The position numbers were made by a program, and so were the translations under genes. This document shows positions 16,983-30,156 of a stretch of 64,000 nucleotides of DNA, piece by piece. The stretch is from the NCBI RefSeq assembly GCF_004339805.1, contig NZ_SLUI01000002.1:124001-188000 (forward strand), read 5' to 3'. This DNA comes from Anaerospora hongkongensis. Lineage in GTDB: Bacteria > Bacillota > Negativicutes > Sporomusales > DSM-15969. A model generated the notes under the pieces. The model saw only the letters and a program-made list of their open reading frames with translations, did not search any database and was not told the DNA's origin. How positions within the stretch are numbered: position 1 is the stretch's first letter; each line of letters opens with the position of its first letter.

Positions 16983-17978
16983 TTACCATAGTTCGAGGTA
17001 ATACTGTACGCCAAGTGATACCAAGGCAACTGACACCCAGCACGTTAAGCCCAGCAGTACCGGCCGGATTCCGTTACTTGCCATCTGCCGCAGGTCTATG
17101 CTTAAACCGATTGCCGCCATAGCGGCTATAATTAAAAACTTTCCGGCATGAGCCAGCGCGGCACAAAGCTCGCTGGATAAAATGCCTGACGTATTTATCA
17201 GGGAAGCTGCCAAAAATCCGGCGATAAACCACGGGAAGGTTTTGACTAAATTAAATTCACTGTCAGCAGCGGTCTTTTTCGCCGTTAGGATTGCCAGAAC
17301 GATTGTGATTGGAATGATCATCAATGTACGGGTAAGCTTTACAATCGTTGCAAAATTGCCGGCTGCTTGACTATAAGAATAGGAAGCGGCCACAACGGAA
17401 GAAGTATCGTTGATCGCCGTACCGGCCCACAGGCCAAAACCTAAATCACTCATCTTCAGATAATGCCCTAACAAAGGAAAAATAAATACGGCAGCTACAT
17501 TGAATAAAAAGATCGTAGACAGCGAATAGGCCACTTCTCTTTCCTTGGCAGCAATAGCAGGAGCTGTTGCTGCTATTGCCGATCCACCGCAGATGGCAGT
17601 ACCCACACCGATCAGGATAGCCGTATTACCCGATAAATTTAGACCGCGGCCAATCATCCAGGCAGCACCAAAAGCAGCACTAATCGTAAAAAACATAATT
17701 GCCAGGGACTGGCTGCCGATTGCAAAAACATGGAATAAATTCATGTCAAAGCCGAGCAGTATGACAGATAATTGTAAAAAGTATTTGCCGGTAAATTGAA
17801 TGCCTGTACGGCAGCAGGCAGGCGGCTTCTTACAAATTGCTGCGATTATCCCCAACAGCATGCCGAATACAGGTCCGCCAATTAGCGGAAATTGTGTACC
17901 AAGATACCACGCAGGAACAGCGACTAGGACGGTTACTGCAATGCCTGGCAGAACTAAGCTTCGTTCAGTATACTTCAT
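16983..17978 (-). CDS. yeiH: YeiH-family (UPF0324) putative sulfate/organic anion exporter
   Basis: A 331-residue polytopic membrane protein with about ten helices. Family motifs include GIGTAICGGSAIAA (here GVGTAICGGSAIAATAP), the WAGTAINDTSSVVAA segment, and the end AAIGLSIDLRQM. The function has been suggested to be sulfate or sulfonate export but is not firmly known. It is divergent from a LysR regulator with a palindrome between them, the usual arrangement for yeiH and its regulator. Confidence 0.9.
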   Translation of the reverse strand: MKYTERSLVLPGIAVTVLVAVPAWYLGTQFPLIGGPVFGMLLGIIAAICKKPPACCRTGIQFTGKYFLQLSVILLGFDMNLFHVFAIGSQSLAIMFFTISAAFGAAWMIGRGLNLSGNTAILIGVGTAICGGSAIAATAPAIAAKEREVAYSLSTIFLFNVAAVFIFPLLGHYLKMSDLGFGLWAGTAINDTSSVVAASYSYSQAAGNFATIVKLTRTLMIIPITIVLAILTAKKTAADSEFNLVKTFPWFIAGFLAASLINTSGILSSELCAALAHAGKFLIIAAMAAIGLSIDLRQMASNGIRPVLLGLTCWVSVALVSLGVQYYLELW

Positions 17979-18052
17979 GTAATTGCCTCCTCTTTGACTT
18001 GATCATACCATTAGACATTCATTAAGTAAAATACTATAATATTGTATATATG

Positions 18053-18068
18053 ATAGGTAATTACCTAT
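18053..18068. promoter_or_regulatory. Palindrome in the yeiH-lysR divergent promoter
   Basis: ATAGGTAATTACCTAT is a perfect 16-bp palindrome fitting the T-N11-A form of LysR sites. It lies 18 bp before the lysR start codon and 75 bp before yeiH. Confidence 0.7.
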
Positions 18069-18086
18069 GAATGGAGTTGCCAAATT

Positions 18087-18962
18087 ATGACTTTACGACA
18101 TTTGACTATTTTTCTAGTCGTTTGTGACGAAAAAAATATGACTGCCGCTGCAGAAAAACTTCACATTGCACAACCCTCGGTTAGCCAGGCCATTTCCGAA
18201 CTGGAAAGACACTATAATCTTAAGCTGTTTGAACGGCTGGGACGCAAGTTATTTATTACGGTTGCAGGTCAAAAACTATTAAGCTATGCCCGCCATATAT
18301 TGAACTTGAGTAACGAAGCAGAGGCTGCTATGCAGGAAATCTTTGAGCAAGGAATAATCCGTGTAGGAGCCAGCGTAACCATCGGTACCTGTATCTTGCA
18401 CCGGCTGATCCGGGACTTTGTTCAGAACAATGCTCACACTAAAATTGCTCCAGCTGTTAATAATACAAGAATTATTGAAAACATGCTGTTATTGGATCAA
18501 ACGGATATTGGCCTGATTGAAGGCAACGTTCATTCTCAACTGCTGGTGGTTCAGCCCTTTATGAAAGATGAGCTTGTATTAGTAACAGCTCCCGGCCATC
18601 CATTTGCGGTAAGAGGAAAAATTGCCGCCGCCGACCTTAATCATACCGAGTTCTTGGTCCGAGAAGAGGGCAGCGGTACCCGTGAACTGTTTACCTCTGT
18701 CATGGCTAGTCATGGAATCAGCTGGCAGACAGGCGGTGTGTATAACAGTGCTGAAGCAATCAAGAATGCCGTGGCTGCAGGATTAGCCATTACAGTCCTA
18801 TCAAAAATGTCTGTTCAAAAAGAAATCGCCCGAAATGAACTGGCGAGTGTACCTATTGATGACTTAAAATTCCACAGGCAGTTCAGCCTTGCTTATCACA
18901 AAAACAAATTTATCACTCCACCTCTTGCGCGATTTATCCAATACATTCTAAACTTTACCTGA
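18087..18962 (+). CDS. LysR-family regulator, divergent from yeiH
   Basis: A 291-residue LysR protein with the N-terminal helix-turn-helix (MTLRHLTIFLVVCDEKNMTAAAEKLHIAQPSVSQA...) and an effector domain containing TAPGHPF and REEGSGTRELF, as in CysL/YeiE-like regulators. Its place next to yeiH and the intervening palindrome suggest that it controls yeiH and itself. Confidence 0.9.
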   Translation: MTLRHLTIFLVVCDEKNMTAAAEKLHIAQPSVSQAISELERHYNLKLFERLGRKLFITVAGQKLLSYARHILNLSNEAEAAMQEIFEQGIIRVGASVTIGTCILHRLIRDFVQNNAHTKIAPAVNNTRIIENMLLLDQTDIGLIEGNVHSQLLVVQPFMKDELVLVTAPGHPFAVRGKIAAADLNHTEFLVREEGSGTRELFTSVMASHGISWQTGGVYNSAEAIKNAVAAGLAITVLSKMSVQKEIARNELASVPIDDLKFHRQFSLAYHKNKFITPPLARFIQYILNFT

Positions 18963-19008
18963 GAATAATCCAGTTTCTCAAACAAAGTGAGTACACCTTT
19001 GGAGCAGC

Positions 19009-19039
19009 AAAAGGGTACCGGTCAATCCGGTACCCTTTT
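19009..19039. terminator. Terminator between lysR and the collagen-like gene
   Basis: Arms AAAAGGGTACCGG/CCGGTACCCTTTT pair perfectly, with T-rich tails on both strands, between two convergent genes. Confidence 0.85.
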
Positions 19040-19058
19040 ATAATGCACTTTCTGTTTT

Positions 19059-21734
<2,676 letters not shown>

Positions 21735-21767
21735 CTATATTAACAGCAGCAGCGAACTTAATCATAA

Positions 21768-21795
21768 TATAGTATGAAAACTTATGTTAATTGGT
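21768..21795 (-). promoter_or_regulatory. Putative sigma-K promoter of the collagen-like gene
   Basis: On the minus strand CATACTATA fits the sigma-K -10 form CATANNNTA, with an AC -35 element 17 bp upstream. The inferred start is about 100 bp before the ATG. Confidence 0.45.
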
Positions 21796-21843
21796 TACCC
21801 ACTACACTGTCAAAGCTTCTGTTGTATGTATCTATGATTGCAC

Positions 21844-21869
21844 AAAAAAAGCCTGCCGTAACCGGCAGA
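21844..21869 (-). terminator. Intrinsic terminator of phnA
   Basis: Stem TCTGCCGGTTACGGCAGGC followed by seven Ts on the minus strand, 17 bp past the phnA stop. Confidence 0.8.
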
Positions 21870-21885
21870 CTTTTCTAACATGGCT

Positions 21886-22227
21886 CTATGCTTTTTTAAC
21901 AAATTCTGATTTGAGTTTCATTGCTCCAAAGCCATCAATATGGCAATCAATATTATGGTCACCGTCAACGAGGCGGATATTTTTAACTTTTGTACCAATT
22001 TTTATAGCAGATGAACTGCCCTTTACTTTTAGATCCTTAATGACAGTAACCGAATCGCCATCAGCTAATACGTTACCGCTTGCATCTTTTATGAATTTTT
22101 GCGCATCAGCGACTTCTATTTCCGCCTGCGGAGCCCATTCATGAGCACATTCGGGACAGACCAGCAGACTGCCATCTTCATAGGTATATTCGGACTTGCA
22201 TTTCGGACAGTTCGGCAACTCAGACAT
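21886..22227 (-). CDS. yjdM: PhnA/YjdM-family zinc-ribbon protein
   Basis: A 113-residue protein with an N-terminal zinc ribbon, [21 protein letters not shown], and the conserved PhnA domain with [17 protein letters not shown] and [20 protein letters not shown]. Despite the historic name, a role in phosphonate use is not established. The ATG at 22227 gives the usual family start ([10 protein letters not shown]) with GGAG upstream; the ATG at 22242 has no good site. Confidence 0.9.
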   Translation of the reverse strand: MSELPNCPKCKSEYTYEDGSLLVCPECAHEWAPQAEIEVADAQKFIKDASGNVLADGDSVTVIKDLKVKGSSSAIKIGTKVKNIRLVDGDHNIDCHIDGFGAMKLKSEFVKKA

Positions 22228-22312
22228 ATTTGCATTCTCCATTCTAACGTTAGTCTCACTATACTACCACAGTTTTCTCACCTTGACAAATGCTAGACCG
22301 CTGTCTACATCT

Positions 22313-23596
22313 TCATTTGCTGACACAGTTCCGTCCTTTTTTCTTAGCCCGGTAAAGCGCAGTATCGGCAGCTTTGATTACCTCGCCTGTGCTGCTATGT
22401 TTTTCACTTCGCTCCGCTGCGCCAATGCTGATAGTAACAAAAAGCTGTTTCTCCTGTTTGGCTGACGCTTTCCTTTTAGCTGTTTTTTCGGTTTTTCCGC
22501 TGTACTGATACGGGCATTTTTCTACAGCTGCCCGCAGTTTTTCCAGATGCGGTACCGCATCAGCAAGCCTGGTACGGGGAAATACGACCGTAAACTCTTC
22601 ACCACCATACCGGAATGCTTTGCCGCCGCCTGTTACTTCTTTGAGTACTGAGGCTACCAACCGCAAAACGTCATCACCCGTATCGTGCCCATAGGTATCA
22701 TTAAACTTCTTAAAAAAATCAATATCCACCATAGCAATGGTATATTCTCCACTTAACTTCAGCAAGTCTTCCTGTAAAGCGCGCCGGCCGGGCAGTCCCG
22801 TCAACTCATCCAGATAGGCCATCGAATACGAATCCTGAATCACAGCAACAATAAAAATAATTCCCGCTGTCGCAAAAAATACCGGCAGTGCCATCATTTG
22901 CTCCTTTACATACAGGCCCAGCAAAGTAGCTGCGGCAGCTGCAATAAAAGCACTGCCTAGCGGAGACCGAGTACGCACTTGTCTGCCCACAAGCAGTATA
23001 AAAACAAAACAATATGCCCAGACTGCAAATCCGGGAAAAGCAGCCGACGTCCCTGCCGGGACTGTCTGGTAAAAAAACGCCAGCAAAGTGCGGTCATTCG
23101 CCACTACAGCTACAGCCAAATAAACTGCCTGCGCTATAATAATCCCAAATCGCCCTAAACCCCAGCCATTAAATATGCCTCGTTCCTTTAGCAGCGAAAA
23201 CAGGCAGATGTTAAGCGGCAGCATTACGCAGACAAATGGATAAATAGCGGCTCCATACACAGGTGCGGCAATCGCAGCCGCCGCCCTGTCACTGAGAGCA
23301 AACTGCGCTAAGGCGATTATAATGACAGCGAAAAAAACGCGGCTTCTATTAAACCACCAGCTTAACAGCAAAGCTGTACCGTAGATGACATACGAAAAAT
23401 TATCGCTATTAGCGACGAAACGCGGTTCGAAGGGAACTCCCCAGAAGATTACACAAACCCCTAATAACACTCCGATCGGAATAGTAGTCAGTATTGACAT
23501 GATATTTGGCACTTTTCGAATCCTTTCGCGCAGCATATCGAATTTGAAGGTAATTCTATTATAGCAATTTCGACATTTTTTGTCATTATATGTCAT
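22313..23596 (-). CDS. Membrane-bound diguanylate cyclase (GGDEF)
   Basis: A 427-residue protein. The N-terminal 240 residues hold about seven transmembrane helices, a MASE-like sensor. The C-terminal GGDEF domain has the active-site loop RYGGEEF and the Mg-binding IAMVDIDFFKKFNDTYGHDTGD segment. It would make cyclic di-GMP. A 40-residue insertion rich in Lys (EKTAKRKASAKQEK) lies after the active site. The start is uncertain; the ATG at 23596 has GGAAAG nearby, while ATGs at 23536 and 23500 lack sites. Confidence 0.88.
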   Translation of the reverse strand: MTYNDKKCRNCYNRITFKFDMLRERIRKVPNIMSILTTIPIGVLLGVCVIFWGVPFEPRFVANSDNFSYVIYGTALLLSWWFNRSRVFFAVIIIALAQFALSDRAAAAIAAPVYGAAIYPFVCVMLPLNICLFSLLKERGIFNGWGLGRFGIIIAQAVYLAVAVVANDRTLLAFFYQTVPAGTSAAFPGFAVWAYCFVFILLVGRQVRTRSPLGSAFIAAAAATLLGLYVKEQMMALPVFFATAGIIFIVAVIQDSYSMAYLDELTGLPGRRALQEDLLKLSGEYTIAMVDIDFFKKFNDTYGHDTGDDVLRLVASVLKEVTGGGKAFRYGGEEFTVVFPRTRLADAVPHLEKLRAAVEKCPYQYSGKTEKTAKRKASAKQEKQLFVTISIGAAERSEKHSSTGEVIKAADTALYRAKKKGRNCVSK

Positions 23597-23668
23597 AGAA
23601 TGATCTTTCCGAAAGCCGGGAAGGATATTGATAGTTTTTCACTTTAGCAGGGGAAAGGAATCGTAAAG

Positions 23669-24154
23669 ATGCTCAATGCAGAAATAGTAATTAGCGTACT
23701 GGCAGCAGGTATTGCCTTGTTGCTGCTGATTTTCGTGGTAGACTGGCGATATTTTCGGGATTGGGTCGTGATCTACTTGTTTAAAAGTCTGATTGACTTT
23801 GCCTGGGGAAGCCCGGTTGTCAACCTGAAGCTTATCGACTATCCCGTCAGACTGCTGCCCAAGTTTTATAACACGTGTATCCTATTCGAATTATGGGTCT
23901 TCCCTATTATGTGTATATTGTACAACCAGGTTACCCGTGAGAAAGGTCTCACTTCCATTGTCTGCTATGCGGTATTGTTTAGTGCCGGTTTAACAGCAAT
24001 TGAGTATCCTATTGAGCTCTATACCGATCTTATTCACTACATTGAATGGAGCTGGTTTACTACTTTTTATACTCTCATCATAACGTTTTTGCTTTCGCGC
24101 TCTTTTATTGCCTTCTTTCGCTGGGGCTGCGACCATTTCAGCAAAAACAAATAA
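23669..24154 (+). CDS. CBO0543-type small membrane protein
   Basis: A 161-residue protein with four or five transmembrane segments, aromatic-rich, with the DWRYFRDWVVIYLFKSLIDF start typical of the CBO0543 family of spore-former membrane proteins. Function is unknown. A second family member is encoded at 54083-54637. It stands between a diguanylate cyclase and a spore-surface gene. Confidence 0.7.
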   Translation: MLNAEIVISVLAAGIALLLLIFVVDWRYFRDWVVIYLFKSLIDFAWGSPVVNLKLIDYPVRLLPKFYNTCILFELWVFPIMCILYNQVTREKGLTSIVCYAVLFSAGLTAIEYPIELYTDLIHYIEWSWFTTFYTLIITFLLSRSFIAFFRWGCDHFSKNK

Positions 24155-24172
24155 GCTTTACTGCTCATGTTA

Positions 24173-25680
<1,508 letters not shown>

Positions 25681-25686
25681 AATGAA

Positions 25687-25716
25687 CCAGCCACCGGCTT
25701 GACCGGTGGCTGGTTT
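25687..25716. terminator. Terminator after the second collagen-like gene
   Basis: Perfect 11-bp arms CCAGCCACCGG/CCGGTGGCTGG followed by TTT; it lies between convergent genes. Confidence 0.8.
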
Positions 25717-25729
25717 GTTAGAATGATGC

Positions 25730-26608
25730 TTATTTTAGTTTGCCGCCTTCGACTACAATATCTTCCGGGTTAATAGAATCCCCATATACCGGTTTTAGTG
25801 TCGCTTCGTAGGCCTTGTGGATAAAATTTTCTTTGCCAAGAGTCTCTAATTCCGTATTAATCCAGTCAAGCAGCTCTTTATTCCCTTTCTTTACTGCAGG
25901 GGCAATGGTGTCAAGCCCCCCCAGAGTCGCTACACCAACCGTGAAACCGGCATTTTCTTTGGCCCAGGCAAACAGCAGGGTATTGTCATTGGCATAGGCA
26001 GCACCTCGTTTATCTTTCAGAGCTTCAAAAGTTTGGGTGATTTGGTCGAATTTCAACAATTCAATATCCGGATGATTTTTAGTGAAATAGGTCTCGGCGG
26101 TAGTCCCTTTGGTAACAATCAGTTTTTTGCCCTTTAACTGTTCAACAGAGGTAATCGGCTCACCTGCGGGGGAGACAATCCCCAGGGCAACCTTCATGTA
26201 CGGATTGGCAAAATCAACTTTCTGTTTTCTTTCATCAGTAACAGTAAAGTTAGCTAGAATAATGTCCACTTTATTGGTCTGCAGATACTCTACGCGGCTG
26301 GCCGGTTCAAGCAGCACAAATTCAATTTTGGATTCATCGCCTAACAGATCTTTGGCAAAGCGTTTGGCAATAAACACATCATAGCCTTGATTTTTGCCGT
26401 TGGCATCAATATAACCAAAGGGAGGCTTATCGCCAAAGATACCGATTCGTATTGTTCCCCGTTTTTTGATCTCCTCGATCGAGCTTTTAGCCGCAGCCGG
26501 TTCGCCTTTGCCATCCGCTTTCGTGGCGGTATTGGAGCCGCAGCCTGCTAAAACGCCGATCAGAAGTAATGCACTGAAAGCCACTGCCAGGGTCTTTTTG
26601 AAATTCAT
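25730..26608 (-). CDS. Polar amino acid ABC transporter, substrate-binding lipoprotein
   Basis: A 292-residue lipoprotein with lipobox LAGC (lipid Cys near residue 23) and the SBP-family-3 pattern GTIRIGIFGDKPPFGYID, then FTVTDERKQKVDFANPYM. It captures an amino acid such as glutamate, aspartate or cystine outside the inner membrane. It is the last gene of a four-gene operon with two permeases and an ATPase. Confidence 0.92.
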   Translation of the reverse strand: MNFKKTLAVAFSALLLIGVLAGCGSNTATKADGKGEPAAAKSSIEEIKKRGTIRIGIFGDKPPFGYIDANGKNQGYDVFIAKRFAKDLLGDESKIEFVLLEPASRVEYLQTNKVDIILANFTVTDERKQKVDFANPYMKVALGIVSPAGEPITSVEQLKGKKLIVTKGTTAETYFTKNHPDIELLKFDQITQTFEALKDKRGAAYANDNTLLFAWAKENAGFTVGVATLGGLDTIAPAVKKGNKELLDWINTELETLGKENFIHKAYEATLKPVYGDSINPEDIVVEGGKLK

Positions 26609-26628
26609 AACTCTCTTCTCCTCTACTT

Positions 26629-27381
26629 TTAATTTTGGTATTGAAAAATATTTAAGAATTGCTGAGCTCGTTCCGTCCTTGGATTAGTAAAAAATTCGCT
26701 TGGGTCGGCCATCTCGCAGATTTTGCCTTCATCAATAAATACAATCCGATCTGCTACCGCCCGGGCAAAGCCCATTTCATGAGTTACCATTACCATCGTC
26801 ATGCCCTGCCTGGCCAGCCCTAAAATGACATCCAGTACTTCCCGCACCATCTCCGGGTCAAGAGCAGCTGTCACTTCATCAAACAGCATAATGTCAGGGT
26901 TCATACACAAAGCCCGGACAATGGCAATCCGCTGTTTCTGTCCGCCCGACAACTGCCGGGGATAAGCATCCTTGCGGTCGAGCAGGCCTACCCGCTCCAG
27001 CAATTGCTCCGCCTGCAGCAGCGCCTCAGCACGTGCTCTTTTTTGCACCTTTACAGGGCCTAGCAGAATGTTATCAATAACCGTCATGTGGGGAAACAAA
27101 TCATAGTTTTGAAAGACCATGCCAATCTGCTGACGCACCGCCTGCCAGTTCCCGTTTTCGCCAGTAATGCTTTTACCGGCCAAGCGGATATCACCTCCCT
27201 GAATTTCCTCCAGCCCGTTCAGACATCTGAGCAGGGTGCTTTTTCCACAGCCTGACGGCCCCAGGACAACAACAACCTCGCCTTTATGGATGGTAAGGTT
27301 GATTGTATCTAATACCGTTTTACCGTCAAACTGCTTATTTAGCTCTTTTATTTCCAGCAATACTTCGCCACTGTTCCTAAT
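26629..27381 (-). CDS. glnQ: Polar amino acid ABC transporter, ATP-binding protein
   Basis: A GlnQ-type ATPase with Walker A GPSGCGKST, signature LSGGQKQR and Walker B IMLFDEVTAALDP. The start is odd: a strong AAGGAGG lies 7 nt before an ATT codon at 27381, while the first conventional start is a TTG at 27360 with no site. An ATT start would give a 250-residue product (start IRNSGEVLLEIKELN); TTG gives 243. The core domain is complete either way. Confidence 0.9.
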   Translation of the reverse strand: MRNSGEVLLEIKELNKQFDGKTVLDTINLTIHKGEVVVVLGPSGCGKSTLLRCLNGLEEIQGGDIRLAGKSITGENGNWQAVRQQIGMVFQNYDLFPHMTVIDNILLGPVKVQKRARAEALLQAEQLLERVGLLDRKDAYPRQLSGGQKQRIAIVRALCMNPDIMLFDEVTAALDPEMVREVLDVILGLARQGMTMVMVTHEMGFARAVADRIVFIDEGKICEMADPSEFFTNPRTERAQQFLNIFQYQN

Positions 27382-27393
27382 ACTAACGCCTCC

Positions 27394-28071
27394 TTAGCTT
27401 TGCCACTTTGCCTCCAGCTGTTTGGACAGCCTTGACAGCGGATAGCAGATAATAAAATACAGGATAAAGATAAAACCATAGACCCAAAAGGAAGCGGTAG
27501 GTGCTTTCAAGATGGACAACTCGATAATCTGCTGACCGATTTTTACAACATCAATCACCCCGATCATGACAACCAAAGATGTAGTTTTTACCATTCTTGT
27601 TGATAAATTAATTGCTCCCGGCAGCATCCGACGGACGGCCTGAGGAATGAGAATATAGCGGTACAGCCCCCAGAAGCTGAGGCCTAGCGCTTTGCCTGAT
27701 TCCATCTGGTGCTTGGGCAGGGAGATCAGAGCGCCCCGCACGATATCGCCCATTTCAGCCGCCCCCCAGAGACTGAAGACAACGACTGCCACTGCTTCTC
27801 CCTCAACATGAATATCCAGCATACTGGGTATCCCGAAGTAGACAATGAACAGCCATACCAGGATGGGAATGATACGAAACAGCTCCAGATAAAAGCGGCA
27901 GAAGAAGCGGACTATCCTCGATTTTGAAGTTTGTACAAGACCTAGCAAGAGGCCCAGCAAAGAACCGATAATAATGGAAAGCAGTGCGATACGGGCCGTA
28001 ATCAGCAGCCCGCCCATCAGGCGCTGCATATTAATTCCTTCAAACAGTACTTCAATTCCCGAATTCAGCAT
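27394..28071 (-). CDS. Polar amino acid ABC transporter permease
   Basis: A 225-residue HisM/GlnP-type permease with five or so membrane spans and the coupling loop ALGLSFWGLYRYILIPQAVRRMLP. It overlaps the preceding permease gene by 20 bp, indicating co-translation. The two probably form a heterodimer. Confidence 0.92.
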   Translation of the reverse strand: MLNSGIEVLFEGINMQRLMGGLLITARIALLSIIIGSLLGLLLGLVQTSKSRIVRFFCRFYLELFRIIPILVWLFIVYFGIPSMLDIHVEGEAVAVVVFSLWGAAEMGDIVRGALISLPKHQMESGKALGLSFWGLYRYILIPQAVRRMLPGAINLSTRMVKTTSLVVMIGVIDVVKIGQQIIELSILKAPTASFWVYGFIFILYFIICYPLSRLSKQLEAKWQS

Positions 28072-28717
28072 AGCGTAGCTTCCTTTCCAGCCAAGTCAGT
28101 CCAAACGACAAGGGCAAAAGCATAATGAGATAAGAGGCTACCAGCATGAATAAAGACTCATATGTTTGGTAGTACATGCCGATTAGATCCTGTGTCAGAT
28201 GCATCAGCTCCGGAATGGCAATTGCTCCGACGATCGAGGTTTCCTTCAACAAAAAAATACAATTGGCCCCTACTGCCGGAAGGGACACGGTAAACGCCTG
28301 AGGCAGAATAACGTATCGGATAAGCTCCCCATTGGAAAGGCCTAAGCTGAGCCCGGCCTCAATCTGCGACTTGCCGACTGATTCAATTCCCCCGCGAAAG
28401 GCTTCGGCCATATAACTGCCGCCCAGAAAGGACAAACCAAGAATAGCGCAGGTATACTCACCCATTGTTAGGCCCAGCTTCGTGAAGCCATAGTATAAAA
28501 AGAACAGCTGGATGAGGAGCGGTGTATTGCGGGAAAGCTCGATATATACCCGGACAGCGCTGCTCAAAACGGGCGTTTTGTAGTATAAAATGATGCTGCA
28601 CAAGAGGCCGATGAGCAGTGATACACCAATACCGCCAATAGCGAGCTGGAGTGTCAGTACAGCCGCTTTTTGATAGAGCGGCAGGCTTTGCAGCATAAAT
28701 TCCCAATTTAAATGCAT
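28052..28717 (-). CDS. Polar amino acid ABC transporter permease
   Basis: A 221-residue permease paralogous to its neighbour, with the coupling loop SLGLSNGELIRYVILPQAFTVSLP and the family motif IELSRNTPLLIQLFFLYYG. It is the first gene of the operon; AGGTGG precedes the ATG. Confidence 0.92.
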   Translation of the reverse strand: MHLNWEFMLQSLPLYQKAAVLTLQLAIGGIGVSLLIGLLCSIILYYKTPVLSSAVRVYIELSRNTPLLIQLFFLYYGFTKLGLTMGEYTCAILGLSFLGGSYMAEAFRGGIESVGKSQIEAGLSLGLSNGELIRYVILPQAFTVSLPAVGANCIFLLKETSIVGAIAIPELMHLTQDLIGMYYQTYESLFMLVASYLIMLLPLSFGLTWLERKLRYAEFGN

Positions 28718-28749
28718 TCGTTAACCACCTGTTCCCGTGACAGCAAAAC

Positions 28750-28786
28750 AAAAAAGACCAAGCCTCTCTTGCGAGAGACGTTGGCC
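28750..28786 (-). terminator. Intrinsic terminator downstream of cbiZ
   Basis: On the minus strand GGCCAA/TTGGTC and CTCTC/GAGAG stems are stacked around a GCAA loop, then TTTTTT. It separates the corrinoid cluster from the amino acid transporter. Confidence 0.75.
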
Positions 28787-28840
28787 TTCAGTTTTTCTGA
28801 TCAGCGCAGTTATGTATTTGTTAAAAGGATACCCTACGAA

Positions 28841-30001
28841 TCAGTCCGTGTCAAGGGGATTTTTCACTATTTCCACAACCAAATCTGTCCAGGCCTGAAC
28901 AACGCCCTGCAGATCAGAACCGGCAATAACCGGAGCCGGAACATGGTAGGCATCTGCCGTCAGGCGCAGCAAAGCGTTGCCGGCTTCCGCCACTTCCTCA
29001 TTATTTAACAGCTGCCACTGCAGTTGATCAAGCAAATGCACATACAGCGAGGTATAGCTGACCAGCGGTGCCTCCCGTTCCACTTGCTTAAGTGCTGCCG
29101 CAAAACGCGCTTTATCGGCTATACCGCCGCCCTGCACATAATGCTGGTACAGCATGTCCTCTGTCACTCCGAAACGGTTCATGCGCCGCAGCACACTGTG
29201 CTGCTTTTCCGGGGACAGGCCGGTTTGCTTAAACAGCGCTTCCTTCACAGCCAGCTTGACCGTCCGGCCAATCAGCTCACCCAGCTTGGAATGCTTGCCT
29301 GCATCCTCCAGATACAGCTCGGAGCCCGGATTGGCAATGATCATCGTCTGGTCAGTGCCCGAGCCGGTAGCCAAGCCGGTGGAAAACCGGCTGCCCGCCA
29401 CCAGCTCCTGCAAGGCTGCTGTTTTTGCTTCCGTGCAGGTGACCAGTGCCCTGGCCATCGTACCGGCAGGCAGATCGGCATCAATCACCAGCATAATATT
29501 AATCGTTCCCGGCTTATAGGCTGCCGGTTTCTGACCGGGCATAAAATACGAAGTAGGATCACCTACCCGTCCGCCGTTGCCTTCTACACCGCCGGTCGCA
29601 ATCGCCGTCACCGTAAGTGTTTGATAGCTTTCCGAGCGGATGGCGACATTCTCCATCGAGGCAGCTGTGCCCATCCCGCTCACGCTGGCCGGATCAAGTC
29701 CCAGACTCCTGGCCGTATCGGCTAAGTAGGTCAGGTAAGTAGCGGCAGTTATCCCAGTGGCTCTTTTCATATCATGGTTAAATACTGCCTGCAAATCGTT
29801 CCTATATCCTCCACTAAAGAGTGAAGTACTCAGTACCGCTCTCGGCCCGGTAAAAGCAATAACCATACTGGTGTCCTGCTGATAAACCGCATCGCCGGTA
29901 GACAAGGTATAAACCGGCATCCGCTCACTGCCAAAACAGAAAGCAATACTATAACAAAAAATAAGAGCAGCCAGCAGCCCTGGCCTAAGATACAGTTTCA
30001 T
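28841..30001 (-). CDS. cbiZ: Exported CbiZ-family adenosylcobinamide amidohydrolase
   Basis: A 386-residue protein. Residues about 40-222 match CbiZ, which removes the aminopropanol side chain of corrinoids during salvage and remodelling. Motifs are ATGGVEGNGGRVGD (135-148), GTINIMLVID (165-174), CTEAKTAAL (189-197) and ATGSGTD (211-217). CbiZ enzymes are normally cytoplasmic, but this one starts with a clear signal peptide (MKLYLRPGLLAALIFCYSIA, cleavage near residue 24), so it would act in the periplasm or at the surface. The last 150 residues are an unassigned helical extension. It lies at the end of the cluster downstream of cobalamin riboswitches. Confidence 0.82.
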   Translation of the reverse strand: MKLYLRPGLLAALIFCYSIAFCFGSERMPVYTLSTGDAVYQQDTSMVIAFTGPRAVLSTSLFSGGYRNDLQAVFNHDMKRATGITAATYLTYLADTARSLGLDPASVSGMGTAASMENVAIRSESYQTLTVTAIATGGVEGNGGRVGDPTSYFMPGQKPAAYKPGTINIMLVIDADLPAGTMARALVTCTEAKTAALQELVAGSRFSTGLATGSGTDQTMIIANPGSELYLEDAGKHSKLGELIGRTVKLAVKEALFKQTGLSPEKQHSVLRRMNRFGVTEDMLYQHYVQGGGIADKARFAAALKQVEREAPLVSYTSLYVHLLDQLQWQLLNNEEVAEAGNALLRLTADAYHVPAPVIAGSDLQGVVQAWTDLVVEIVKNPLDTD

Positions 30002-30034
30002 GGCTATTCTCCCATCATTTGCCGTGTTCCACGG

Positions 30035-30124
30035 CTACACTCCTAAACTTCTTTCTGTCTCTTCAATAGACAACCATTCTCCGCTATTCTTGACCGCTGC
30101 TTCCGCTTCTGCCAGCTTAGCGGC
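30035..30124 (-). pseudogene. Possible remnant of a RelB-like antitoxin
   Basis: An open stretch reads AAKLAEAEAAVKNSGEWLSI then EETERSLGV before a stop, resembling the C-terminus of RelB/DinJ-type antitoxins. A good ribosome binding site and ATG (30139) are in a different frame, so a frameshift would be needed. No toxin is next to it. It may be chance. Confidence 0.3.
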
Positions 30125-30156
30125 TTAAAATTTGGCATTTTTTACTCCTTTTATCC

